Assembly: GCA_049609065.1 (NCBI GenBank)
Contig: JBMYYE010000022.1
Span: 1-25,725 of the forward strand
From: JBMYYE01 sp049609065
GTDB lineage: Bacteria > Pseudomonadota > Alphaproteobacteria > Rhodobacterales > Rhodobacteraceae
Reading direction: 5' to 3'
Length of the DNA stretch: 25,725 nucleotides
This document shows positions 1 to 8,034 of the stretch, one piece after another. Numbering within the stretch: the stretch's first letter is position 1; each line of letters starts with the position of its first letter. Position numbers and translations under genes: made by a program. Below the pieces are notes generated by a model. That model did no database searches. It worked only from the letters and a program-made list of their open reading frames with translations, and had not been told where the DNA came from.

Positions 1-381
1 GAGAAGGCCTCAAAAGAAGCCGCCTACCACCTTGAACGCTCTGGCGACACGGTGATTGGCCTGGGTGATGGCACCGAAGAAAGCCACAAGCGCATGCAAG
101 ACGCGCTCGAAGCGCTTTGGCCATATGTTGGTGAAATGTTCACATCTGATGACGTGGACACAGCCATGGTGAAAGACGGCATCGCGCCCGATCCTGCCAC
201 ATTGCGCGGCGAATGGGATGAGATCGTTGGCCGGTATTTGTCTGAGGCAACTTTGACAATTCCAGGCGGTGATTTCTGCCACAAAGGCGGTCGTAACGGC
301 AAAATGCACACGGAACACTTGGGTCACATTCTCTGTGAAATGCAGTGGCTTCAACGTGCATATCCTGGGGCTGAATGGTAA
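1..381 (+). CDS. paaC: Phenylacetyl-CoA epoxidase subunit PaaC, C-terminal part (partial)
   Basis: This is the last 126 codons of an open frame that enters from the left edge and ends with TAA at 379-381. PaaC is the non-catalytic, ferritin-like partner of PaaA in the ring 1,2-epoxidase complex PaaABCE, which activates phenylacetyl-CoA in aerobic phenylacetate breakdown in the cytoplasm. The C-terminal tail resembles the end of known PaaC proteins (pattern MQWLQRAYPGAEW). The identity is firmly supported by paaD and paaE following in the standard order. The stop codon overlaps the start of paaD, as expected for coupled translation in a paaABCDE operon. The N-terminal half, and presumably paaA and paaB, lie outside the window. 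Confidence 0.93.
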   Translation, partial: EKASKEAAYHLERSGDTVIGLGDGTEESHKRMQDALEALWPYVGEMFTSDDVDTAMVKDGIAPDPATLRGEWDEIVGRYLSEATLTIPGGDFCHKGGRNGKMHTEHLGHILCEMQWLQRAYPGAEW

Positions 382-842
382 TGGCTTTGGCGTCTGTTGA
401 TCAAATTTGGGGCTGGCTTGACGCTGTTCCTGATCCTGAAATTCCCGTGATTTCACTCGTTGATTTGGGGATCATTCGCGATGTTGCCTATGACGGCGAC
501 ACCGTGGTGGTTTCTGTGACGCCAACCTATTCTGGCTGCCCTGCGACATCGATTATCAACCTCGATATCGAAACGGCGCTGCGTGATAAAGGGATTGAAA
601 AGTTGACGCTCAAGCAACAGCTTTCACCCGCATGGTCGACAGATTGGCTCACCGATAAAGGCCGAGCCAAGCTTGAAGACTACGGCATCGCGCCGCCCCA
701 AGCCGCAGGTGGTCCTAGCCATTGCCCCAATTGCAAAGGCACCGATCTTTCGAAGGTGAGCCAATTTGGCTCCACCCCGTGTAAGGCCCATTGGCGCTGT
801 AATAGCTGCCTTGAGCCTTTCGATTATTTCAAATGTATATAA
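375..842 (+). CDS. paaD: PaaD, assembly/maturation protein of the phenylacetyl-CoA epoxidase
   Basis: This 155-residue protein has an N-terminal MIP18/DUF59 domain with the typical DPE motif (residues 20-22) and the conserved Cys55 in the TYSGCPA stretch. A C-terminal cysteine cluster follows (Cys117, Cys120, Cys136, Cys142, Cys145, Cys154) and looks like a zinc- or Fe-S-binding ribbon. This layout and length are those of PaaD (also called PaaJ), which is needed for epoxidase activity and is thought to help build metal centres of the complex. ATG codons at 375 and 381 are both usable. The first overlaps the paaC stop by 7 bases and the second by 1. It is cytoplasmic and in one operon with paaC and paaE. 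Confidence 0.95.
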   Translation: MVMALASVDQIWGWLDAVPDPEIPVISLVDLGIIRDVAYDGDTVVVSVTPTYSGCPATSIINLDIETALRDKGIEKLTLKQQLSPAWSTDWLTDKGRAKLEDYGIAPPQAAGGPSHCPNCKGTDLSKVSQFGSTPCKAHWRCNSCLEPFDYFKCI

Positions 843-854
843 GGGAGGAACACC

Positions 855-1919
855 ATGGCGCGTTTCCACAACCTTACAGTCACTGACATCCAAAAAACCA
901 TCCGCGATGCGGTGGTTGTGACTTTAAAACCAGAAGACATGGGTGATTTTGATTTCACTCAGGGTCAATACCTCACATTCCGCAAAGATTTTGACGGTGA
1001 TGAACTCCGCCGGTCTTATTCTATCTGTGCGGGCAAAAGCGAAGGCATTTTGCAAGTCGGCATCAAACGTGTCGATGGCGGCGCATTTTCAAGCTGGGCA
1101 AACAGCGAATTGAAAGTGGGCGATGTGGTCGAAGCAATGCCCCCCATGGGCAACTTCTTCACCGCGATCGAACCCAAAGCAGCCAAAGAATATCTCGGCT
1201 TCGCAGGTGGATCAGGCATCACGCCTGTGTTGTCCATCATTAAAACAACATTGGAAGCGGAACCAGAAAGTTCATTCACGCTGGTTTATGCCAACAAAGC
1301 CGTGAACACGATCATGTTCCGCGAAGAAATCGAAGATCTGAAAAACATCTATATGGGCCGGTTTAACGTGATCCATATTATGGAAACAGACACCCAAGAA
1401 ATCGATCTTTTCACCGGCCTCGTGACCAAAGAAAAATGTGATGATCTCTTCAACTCTTGGATCGACATTAAATCCATCGACACGGCGTTTATTTGTGGTC
1501 CCGAACCTATGATGCTTGGCATCGTTGAGGCGTTGAAAGCCCATGGTTTGACAGATGAGCAGATCAAATTTGAACTCTTCGCGTCTGGTCAGCCTGGGCG
1601 TGCGAAAAACCGTGCGGCATCTGCTGCGGGTGCTGCCGCTGCAGAAATCGACGCAAAAATCACGCTTGATGGGTCCACGCGTAGCTTCAAAATGCCCAAA
1701 GATATGTCCGTCCTAGAGGCTGCTTTGGACAATTCCTTGGACGCGCCATACGCATGTAAAGCCGGCGTTTGTTCCACCTGTAAAGCCAAGGTCATCGAAG
1801 GCGAAGTTGAAATGGCAACCAACCATGCGCTCGAAGATTACGAAGTGGCACAAGGCTATGTTTTGACCTGTCAGTGTTACCCACTTTCAGACAAGGTCGT
1901 CGTCGATTACGATCAATAA
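855..1919 (+). CDS. paaE: PaaE, NADPH-dependent reductase of the phenylacetyl-CoA epoxidase
   Basis: This 354-residue protein passes electrons from NADPH through FAD and a 2Fe-2S cluster to the PaaA di-iron centre. The flavin-binding RSYS motif is at residues 53-56 and the nucleotide-binding GGSGITP motif at 118-124. A plant-type ferredoxin domain lies at the C-terminus with cluster ligands Cys301, Cys306, Cys309 and Cys339. All expected cofactor residues are intact and the length is normal for the family. A good ribosome binding site (GGGAGG, 844-849) precedes the ATG at 855, 12 bases after the paaD stop. It is the last gene of the paa operon and is followed by a strong terminator. Confidence 0.97.
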   Translation: MARFHNLTVTDIQKTIRDAVVVTLKPEDMGDFDFTQGQYLTFRKDFDGDELRRSYSICAGKSEGILQVGIKRVDGGAFSSWANSELKVGDVVEAMPPMGNFFTAIEPKAAKEYLGFAGGSGITPVLSIIKTTLEAEPESSFTLVYANKAVNTIMFREEIEDLKNIYMGRFNVIHIMETDTQEIDLFTGLVTKEKCDDLFNSWIDIKSIDTAFICGPEPMMLGIVEALKAHGLTDEQIKFELFASGQPGRAKNRAASAAGAAAAEIDAKITLDGSTRSFKMPKDMSVLEAALDNSLDAPYACKAGVCSTCKAKVIEGEVEMATNHALEDYEVAQGYVLTCQCYPLSDKVVVDYDQ

Positions 1920-1925
1920 AACACC

Positions 1926-1938
1926 TGATAACTTATCA
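1926..1938. repeat. Perfect 13-base palindrome in the paaE 3' region
   Basis: TGATAA and TTATCA flank a single central C as a perfect inverted repeat. It lies 6 bases after the paaE stop and immediately before the terminator stem. It could be a regulator-binding site or only a small AT-rich hairpin. No function is shown by the sequence. Confidence 0.5.
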
Positions 1939-1970
1939 AAAAGGGCGTGCCAGTGGCGCGCCCTTTTTCT
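1938..1970 (+). terminator. Rho-independent terminator of the paa operon
   Basis: A 14-base-pair stem (left arm 1938-1951, right arm 1955-1968, one G-T wobble) with a 3-base AGT loop ends in a run of five T. The left arm begins with A residues, so it could work in both directions. It separates paaE from the downstream regulator gene. Confidence 0.9.
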
Positions 1971-2004
1971 TGCAATTTCACCCGCCTCCGCCTAAACCAA
2001 GCTC

Positions 2005-2796
2005 ATGACATCCAAGACGCCCATCGCGATAGATCCACTTATCGAACGCCTCCAAAACCTCGAAGGCTATCCCGTCTGGTCTTTGATCGTCACCATCTTG
2101 GGCGCCATGTCCAATATGGGGGAACATAAAATATCAGCCCATAAACTGTCTGAGGTCACCGACCGCATCGGGGTTAAGCCTGATGCCCTTCGTGTGGCGG
2201 TGCATCGCTTGAAAAAAGACGGCTGGATTGAAACCGAAAAGAGCGGCCGCAACAGCACCTATCACCTGACCAAATTCGGCCAAACCGAAAGTAAATCCGC
2301 CCATAGCCGCATCTACCCATGGCAAAATCCTACACCCCCCACCTGTGTGATCGCCATTTTGCCGCCCATTGGCTCTGGCCTGAAAACCCCCGCTGAAAAA
2401 ACACTGGTTGAACAAGGGTACCATCCATTGGCGGGCAACCTTTATGTGGGTGACTTTTCCAAATCCCCCCCCGAAGGCGTGTTTCTTTTGGACGCCAGCA
2501 CAGCCAGCCCCCCAGCATGGATCATCCAGAAACTCACCGCACCCGAACTGATCACAGCTTACGATGCGCTCTTGGAGGCCTTACGCGCACTCGTCGACTT
2601 CACAAAACGCCACCATCCAACTGATTTGGACGGGGCTGTGCTTCATATCCTTGCCCTCCACCAATGGCGCCGTCTGGTGTTGCGACACCCCACACTACCA
2701 GCTTCGTTTTCTCCTTCAGATTTCGCACAGGCTGATTGTGTGAAACTCCTCGCTCCCCTGCTTGGGCAGTTGCCGCTAAGTTCACTCCAAGACTAG
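2005..2796 (+). CDS. PaaX-family transcriptional repressor
   Basis: This 263-residue protein matches the PaaX family in length and layout. An N-terminal winged-helix DNA-binding region (about residues 20-90) includes the family-like VWSLIVTILG stretch and the VAVHRLKKDGW recognition-helix region. A longer C-terminal ligand and dimerisation part follows. PaaX proteins repress phenylacetate genes and are released by phenylacetyl-CoA. Position next to paaCDE fits that role, but the gene lies after the paa terminator and directly before the kinase/aminotransferase gene, so it might control that gene instead. The start at 2005 gives the normal family N-terminus, although no strong ribosome binding site is visible. 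The gene contains an unusual run of eight C at 2465-2472 and two runs of six C. Confidence 0.85.
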   Translation: MTSKTPIAIDPLIERLQNLEGYPVWSLIVTILGAMSNMGEHKISAHKLSEVTDRIGVKPDALRVAVHRLKKDGWIETEKSGRNSTYHLTKFGQTESKSAHSRIYPWQNPTPPTCVIAILPPIGSGLKTPAEKTLVEQGYHPLAGNLYVGDFSKSPPEGVFLLDASTASPPAWIIQKLTAPELITAYDALLEALRALVDFTKRHHPTDLDGAVLHILALHQWRRLVLRHPTLPASFSPSDFAQADCVKLLAPLLGQLPLSSLQD

Positions 2797-2859
2797 CTTC
2801 CACTTTAAAAGCAAACCAGTGCCGTGACGCGCCATGGCCGCAAAATGAAGGACGCTTAC

Positions 2860-5800
2860 ATGTATGATATTTGGGAAACCTGCCTTGCAGAACATTGGGG
2901 GATATCCGCAGCCCTAAGCGCCCTTGATGGGGAATACGATCTCAACTTCTTGGCCACCGCCCCAACCGCGTCCTATATCGTCAAAGTCATGCGCACGGGC
3001 TGTGATGCTGATTTCATTGATATGCAATGCGCCGCCCTCGCCCATTTATCCAAAACCCAACCAAACGTTGTTCCTAAGGTCATTCCCACGAAAAACGGGG
3101 CGCTTTTCGCAACAATTAAAGACGCACACGGTGCCCCACGGATCGTTTGGGTTTTGGAAAAAATGCAAGGCACCACCTATGCCAATTTCACGCCAAAATC
3201 CCCTGCGCTCATCCACGATTTGGGGCGTCAAGTCGGGATACTCAACCGTCATTTTATCGGGTTCACCCATCCCGCACTTGAGCGTGATTTCAAATGGAAC
3301 CTCATGACGGCTCTTTGGGTGAAGAATGACATTTCATGCCTTACGTCCCAGCCGCGCCGCGCGCTCATCACAACCATTTCCCAAGATTTCGAAGCCATCC
3401 TTCCGAAGCTTCGTGGCATGCCACACCAAGCCCTACACAATGACGTAAATGATTATAATATTTTAGCCTCAGGCGACCTTAAGGGTGCACAATGGGTGTC
3501 AGGCCTCATTGATTTGGGGGATATGTGCGCGGGTCCACGGATTATCGACCTCGCGATTTGCGCGGCCTATATCGTTTTGGATCACCCAAACCCCGAACAC
3601 GCGCTTGCGGATTTGGTGTCTGGCTATCACGCCGAAAACCCCCTAAGCGCAGAGGAAATCGATCTAATCTGGCCGCTTTTACGCATGCGCCTTGCGGTCA
3701 GCGTGGTAAATTCCACACGCATGGCCACGGATCAGCCAGAGGATCCTTATGTCACCATTTCCCAAGCCCCGGCTTGGCGGTTTTTGGAAAAAACTGACAT
3801 CCACGCGGGGTTGGTTGCAGCACGTCTTCGGACGGCCTGTGAACTGCCCGTTGTTGATGCTGCACCACGTGTCCTAAATTTCCTCAATGACATGCGCGGG
3901 GCATGCGCCCCGATTATGGGCGTTGACCTCACCAAAGCCCCGATGGGATCCCTTTCGGTTGAAAACGCAACCGTACCGCAAAACCCCTTCGATTTACCCC
4001 AAGCCGAAGCCGCAAAGATTGGCCGTGATCTACAAGAGGCCCACGCGGTTTGGCTCGGCTATTACAATGAACCACGGTTGATTTACACGGAGCCTGCGTT
4101 TCAAAAAGGGCCTTGGAAAGCCTCCAATCGGCGTACCGTGCACCTCGCGGTTGATGGCTTTGCCAAGGCGGGCACAAAAATGCATGCGCCATTGCCCGCA
4201 ACCGTTCATGCCGTGGAAAATCGCGGCAAGCATCTCGATTATGGTGGTGTTGTGATCTTACGCCATGAAACCCCTGATGGGGATGCGTTTTACACGCTTT
4301 ACGGGCATCTTAACCCGTCTTGTGTGACGGAGCTTACAATCGGGCAGGCCATTGCCCAAGGCGAAGCCTTTGCCGAACTGGGCGATGTGTCCGAAAATGG
4401 GGGCTGGGCCCCGCATGTGCATTTTCAGCTTGCGCTCACCACGGATGGCATGGGTGACGACTGGCCGGGTGTTGGCGACCCAGATGAGATGTATCTTTGG
4501 GGCGCAATGTGCCCAAACCCTGCGGCGCTTTTGAATTTGCCCGATGAAAACACCTGCTACGCGCCTGTGCAGAAATCCGAAATCCTTGAAAAACGGCGCG
4601 CGCATTTTGGGGCCAATGTTAAACTCTCTTATGCGGATCCTGTGATGTTTGTGCGGGGCTGGAAACACCACCTCTTTGATGAATGGGGCCGCCCACATTT
4701 GGACGCATACAACAACGTCCCGCATGTGGGGCATGCCCATCCACGCATCGCAGCCGTGGCTGAAGATCAGCTCAAGCGCATGAATTCCAACACGCGGTAT
4801 TTGCATCCCGCGCAAACCGCCTTTGCCGATAAGATTTTGGCGCGCATGCCAGCGGCACTTGATACCGTGTTTTTTGTCAATTCAGGGACCGAAGCCAATG
4901 AGCTGGCTTTGCGGCTGACGCGCGCCCATACAGGCGGCAAAGACATGATCATGCCCAATCATGGCTATCATGGCAATACGACAGGTGTGATCGATATTTC
5001 CGCCTATAAATTCAACGCCAAAGGCGGCGTAGGTCAGCCCGATTGGGTGCAAATTGTTGATGCCCCTGACGATTACAATGGTCCCTTTAGACGTGGCGAT
5101 TCCAATGTCGCAGAAAGTTACGCAGCCCAAGTCGGGCGCGCGGTGGAGGCGATCAAAACACGTGGTGGTCAGCTTGCAGGTTTCATTGCGGAAACCTTCC
5201 CGTCTGTGGGTGGGCAAATCATTCCACCCCAAGGCTATCTCAAAGACGTCTATGCCCAAATCCGTGCGGCAGGTGGGCTTTGTATTGCAGACGAAGTGCA
5301 AACAGGGCTTGGCCGTTTGGGGGACTATTACTTTGCCTTTGAACAGCAAAATGTCGAACCTGACATCGTGGTGTTGGGCAAACCGATTGGCAATGGCCAT
5401 CCGTTGGGGGTTCTCATCACGCGGCGTGACATCGCAGAAAGCTTTGCCCAAGGGCCTGAGTTTTTCTCCACATTTGGTGGATCAACCTTATCGTGCCGGA
5501 TCGGGAAAGAGGTCCTCGATATTGTCGATGACGAAGGGCTTCAAGAAAACGCAGCGCAACGTGGAAAGCAGCTCAAATCGGGTCTCATGAGGTTGATGGA
5601 CACCTATGACGTCATAGGTGATGTGCGCGGCATTGGGCTTTTCATTGGGGTGGAATTGGTGACCTCACGGACGAGCCGAAAACCTGCCACTGCGATTGCG
5701 GATTATGTTCTTAACAGAATGCGCGAAAACCGCATTCTCATGGGGACAGAAGGCCCCCATCACAACATCTTAAAAATTCGCCCGCCCCTTACAATCGACG

Positions 5801-5883
5801 AAAACGGGATTGATATGATTTTGAGCGTAATGGATGAGGTTTTATCAGAAACTGCCGTCACCGAAGGGCTAGATCAAAGTTAA
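2860..5883 (+). CDS. Three-domain fusion: APH-type kinase, M23 peptidase, class III aminotransferase/phospho-lyase
   Basis: This is a fusion of about 1,007 residues. Domain 1 (about 1-330) is an aminoglycoside-phosphotransferase-like kinase with HNDVNDYN at 193-200 and the metal-binding DLGD at 218-221. Domain 2 (about 410-540) is an M23/LytM-type peptidase fold with intact zinc ligands: HLAVD at 428-432 and HVH at 519-521, plus GHL around 482-484. Domain 3 (about 580-1005) is a class III PLP enzyme with SGTEAN at 675-680, DEVQ at 811-814 and the PLP lysine K841. Related kinases and phospho-lyases act on hydroxylysine or phosphoethanolamine, so a kinase-then-elimination pathway in one chain is plausible, but the substrate is unknown. 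A GTG at 2824 and an ATG at 2845 are in frame, but only the ATG at 2860 has a good ribosome binding site (AAGGA, about 7 bases upstream). Confidence 0.88.
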   Translation: MYDIWETCLAEHWGISAALSALDGEYDLNFLATAPTASYIVKVMRTGCDADFIDMQCAALAHLSKTQPNVVPKVIPTKNGALFATIKDAHGAPRIVWVLEKMQGTTYANFTPKSPALIHDLGRQVGILNRHFIGFTHPALERDFKWNLMTALWVKNDISCLTSQPRRALITTISQDFEAILPKLRGMPHQALHNDVNDYNILASGDLKGAQWVSGLIDLGDMCAGPRIIDLAICAAYIVLDHPNPEHALADLVSGYHAENPLSAEEIDLIWPLLRMRLAVSVVNSTRMATDQPEDPYVTISQAPAWRFLEKTDIHAGLVAARLRTACELPVVDAAPRVLNFLNDMRGACAPIMGVDLTKAPMGSLSVENATVPQNPFDLPQAEAAKIGRDLQEAHAVWLGYYNEPRLIYTEPAFQKGPWKASNRRTVHLAVDGFAKAGTKMHAPLPATVHAVENRGKHLDYGGVVILRHETPDGDAFYTLYGHLNPSCVTELTIGQAIAQGEAFAELGDVSENGGWAPHVHFQLALTTDGMGDDWPGVGDPDEMYLWGAMCPNPAALLNLPDENTCYAPVQKSEILEKRRAHFGANVKLSYADPVMFVRGWKHHLFDEWGRPHLDAYNNVPHVGHAHPRIAAVAEDQLKRMNSNTRYLHPAQTAFADKILARMPAALDTVFFVNSGTEANELALRLTRAHTGGKDMIMPNHGYHGNTTGVIDISAYKFNAKGGVGQPDWVQIVDAPDDYNGPFRRGDSNVAESYAAQVGRAVEAIKTRGGQLAGFIAETFPSVGGQIIPPQGYLKDVYAQIRAAGGLCIADEVQTGLGRLGDYYFAFEQQNVEPDIVVLGKPIGNGHPLGVLITRRDIAESFAQGPEFFSTFGGSTLSCRIGKEVLDIVDDEGLQENAAQRGKQLKSGLMRLMDTYDVIGDVRGIGLFIGVELVTSRTSRKPATAIADYVLNRMRENRILMGTEGPHHNILKIRPPLTIDENGIDMILSVMDEVLSETAVTEGLDQS

Positions 5884-5946
5884 CTAATGTTTGACAGGCC
5901 ACGCGATATGCCGTCTGCTAAATATATAAAAAGAAAAGAGGACGAG

Positions 5947-6858
5947 ATGGGCGGCGATATTGATACAGTGGTGCTAAATTTTAGTCCAGGCAGTCTACAT
6001 TTGATGAATGCGATCTTAGCAATCATCATGTTTTCAATTGCGATTGATCTAAAAAAAGCCGATTTCACGCAATTCATGACCCATCCAAAACCATTCCTCA
6101 CGGGGCTTGCATCACAGTTTTTACTGCTGCCGTTCTTAACCTATCTTCTGGTTCTGGCGACCACACCGCGCCCATCAATTGCCTTGGGCCTTATTTTGGT
6201 TGCCGCATGTCCTGGCGGCAATATTTCCAACTTCATCACGCATCGTGCGCGCGGAAACTCCGCGCTTTCGGTATCGATGACAGCCTTCTCAACGATTTCT
6301 GCGATTGTCCTCACGCCTTTGAATATCGCCTTTTGGGGGAGCCTCTACCCCCCCGCACATCAAATCCTAAAACAAACGTTTATCGATCCTTTGGCCGTTG
6401 CGCTCACCGTGTTCATATTGCTGGTTTTACCGCTTTGTCTTGGGGTGTATTTCAACGCAAAACGGCCCGACATCACCACCAAAATACGCCAACCGCTTCA
6501 ATGGATTTCCATGGGGATCTTCATCGCATTCATCATCCTCGCGCTGGCGGCAAATTGGTCTTTGTTCCTGAAATACGCAGGCGTCGTAGCAGGGCTTGTG
6601 GTTGTGCACAACTCTATCGCGCTTGGGGGTGGATTTACCCTCGCCACTCTCACCCGTGTGAGCGCCTTTGATCGGCGTGCGATTATGATTGAAACAGGTA
6701 TTCAAAACTCTGGCCTTGGGCTGGTTTTGATCTTTGGCTTCTTTTCAGGCCTCGGCGGCATGGCGGTTGTCGCCGCCTTCTGGGGGATATGGCATGCGGT
6801 TTCTGGTCTGGTTCTCGCGGGATTTTTGTCCCGCAATCCCGTTCCCCAAACCGCATGA
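5947..6858 (+). CDS. Bile acid:sodium symporter (BASS) family transporter
   Basis: This inner-membrane protein of about 303 residues has eight to ten hydrophobic segments. It shows the family signatures CPGGNISN (88-95) and ETGIQNSGLGL (from residue 249), where the substrate and sodium sites lie in BASS proteins. Bacterial members carry organic anions such as bile acids, pantoate/ketopantoate or keto acids, and the substrate here is not evident. An in-frame start at 5887 exists, but the ATG at 5947 has a ribosome binding site (GAGGA, 5938-5942) and gives a normal length. It lies 63 bases after the fusion gene in the same direction and may share its transcript. Its stop is only 8 bases from the convergent bioY stop. 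Confidence 0.87.
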   Translation: MGGDIDTVVLNFSPGSLHLMNAILAIIMFSIAIDLKKADFTQFMTHPKPFLTGLASQFLLLPFLTYLLVLATTPRPSIALGLILVAACPGGNISNFITHRARGNSALSVSMTAFSTISAIVLTPLNIAFWGSLYPPAHQILKQTFIDPLAVALTVFILLVLPLCLGVYFNAKRPDITTKIRQPLQWISMGIFIAFIILALAANWSLFLKYAGVVAGLVVVHNSIALGGGFTLATLTRVSAFDRRAIMIETGIQNSGLGLVLIFGFFSGLGGMAVVAAFWGIWHAVSGLVLAGFLSRNPVPQTA

Positions 6859-6866
6859 CATGATAT

Positions 6867-7415
6867 TTATGCGCGTGAAAGAACGCTTGATGGGCGTGCT
6901 TTATAAAGCGCGGCCGTTATCAAACCTGTTGCAATTGCCTTCACGAGGTCCCCTGGAAGATAGACGAAAAGAATTTTCATGCTATCCAAAATCGACTTAT
7001 CCAAAACAGCCGCAAAGCCAAGCACACCTGGGATATACATTACAATCATACCACCGATAACGGCTGCGATTGTTGTGTCCATTGCCACATATTGCGTTTG
7101 ATATTTTTCAACAATCCAACCCGTAACAAAAGCGGCAATCGGAAAGCCCACCAAGAAGCCAACCGTTGGGCCAGCAAACACGCCGATGCCACCGCGGCCA
7201 CCCGCCAAAAGCGGCAAGCCAAGCGCAACCAAAGCTAAGAAAAGTAAAACAGAAAGCGCGCCACGTTTTGCCCCCAAAACCGCACCTGCAAGCATGATCC
7301 CGAGGCTTTGCGCGGTGATTGGCACACCTGTTGCAAGGGCAATTTGCGGCACAAGGCCAAGAACGGCAATCAACGCCGCAAAGAGAGACATAAGTACGAT
7401 ATCACGTTGTGTCAT
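6867..7415 (-). CDS. bioY: BioY, biotin-binding S component of the ECF biotin importer
   Basis: This 182-residue membrane protein has about six hydrophobic helices and the BioY signature GRGGIGVFAGPTVGFLVG (73-90). BioY binds biotin with high affinity and, with BioM (ATPase) and BioN (transmembrane coupling protein), forms an energy-coupling-factor importer in the inner membrane. The ATG at 7415 is preceded by AGGA at good spacing. It is the third gene of bioM-bioN-bioY on the minus strand, 25 bases after bioN. No terminator is visible between its stop and the convergent BASS gene. Confidence 0.95.
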   Translation of the reverse strand: MTQRDIVLMSLFAALIAVLGLVPQIALATGVPITAQSLGIMLAGAVLGAKRGALSVLLFLALVALGLPLLAGGRGGIGVFAGPTVGFLVGFPIAAFVTGWIVEKYQTQYVAMDTTIAAVIGGMIVMYIPGVLGFAAVLDKSILDSMKILFVYLPGDLVKAIATGLITAALYKARPSSVLSRA

Positions 7416-7440
7416 TTTATTTCCTGTTCTTCATCGAAAG

Positions 7441-8034
7441 TTAGGGTTGCCGTGCCTTGAGCGCATCAGCAACATAATCTGCGTCATCCAGCGTGCCTAA
7501 TAGCATAGGAACAACGATCTGCCAACGGGGCCTGCGGGTGGATTTCGTGCGCCACGCATCGCCAATATGATGCGCCCGTTGCAACAGCGCAGGCGTGAAC
7601 CGGATCACCATGGCAAAGGCCAGCGCGATGCGGTCCGTGCGAATACCAAGCCAAGCCAATGGCGAAAGCAGCCAAAGAAAAAACGCCATCATATCTTTGA
7701 GCTTCGATGTCATCGTCACAAAATTTGCAAAAGCCACGGCATTTATCATCCGCAATCCAATCACCGCCCCGTCATGAAGGCTCGCCGTTAAGAGATGCCA
7801 AAAAAGGAGCAAAACCAAAAACACCCAAAGCGGTTTTAGAAATTTCAGCCCATATAGAAAAAAGCCACGCCCACAGATCCCGTAGAGCGCACATGCCCCA
7901 GCAAGGAAACAGATTTGTGTAAAAATAGACTGCGCTTGAAAGAGCGCAATGGTCAGCCCACTCAAACACATGAGCTTCAGACCAACTGGAATTTTATGAA
8001 ATGGCGTGGTCCAAGGTGCACTAAGCGAAAGCAT
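7441..8034 (-). CDS. bioN: BioN, EcfT-type transmembrane protein of the biotin importer
   Basis: This 197-residue membrane protein belongs to the CbiQ/EcfT family. It has several hydrophobic helices and, near the C-terminus, the two short Ala-Arg-like coupling motifs of EcfT proteins (around DAWRTK and ALKARQ), which contact the ATPase. The frame stays open upstream to 8115, but that would overlap bioM by almost 100 bases. The ATG at 8034, overlapping the bioM end by 14 bases and preceded by a G-rich ribosome binding site, gives the usual BioN length. Sequence alone cannot separate BioN from CbiQ, but bioY next door and the absence of cobalt genes favour BioN. Confidence 0.9.
   Translation of the reverse strand: MLSLSAPWTTPFHKIPVGLKLMCLSGLTIALFQAQSIFTQICFLAGACALYGICGRGFFLYGLKFLKPLWVFLVLLLFWHLLTASLHDGAVIGLRMINAVAFANFVTMTSKLKDMMAFFLWLLSPLAWLGIRTDRIALAFAMVIRFTPALLQRAHHIGDAWRTKSTRRPRWQIVVPMLLGTLDDADYVADALKARQP

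Noticed and set aside
4258..5451. Long open frames on the minus strand opposite the fusion gene
   Set aside because: They lack recognisable domains, lie fully opposite a gene with intact motifs, and fit the usual codon-mirror effect.
5891..5924. TTGACA box as a promoter for the BASS gene
   Set aside because: No -10 element occurs at 16-18 bases; the nearest AT-rich candidate is about 21 bases away, so I did not list it as a promoter.
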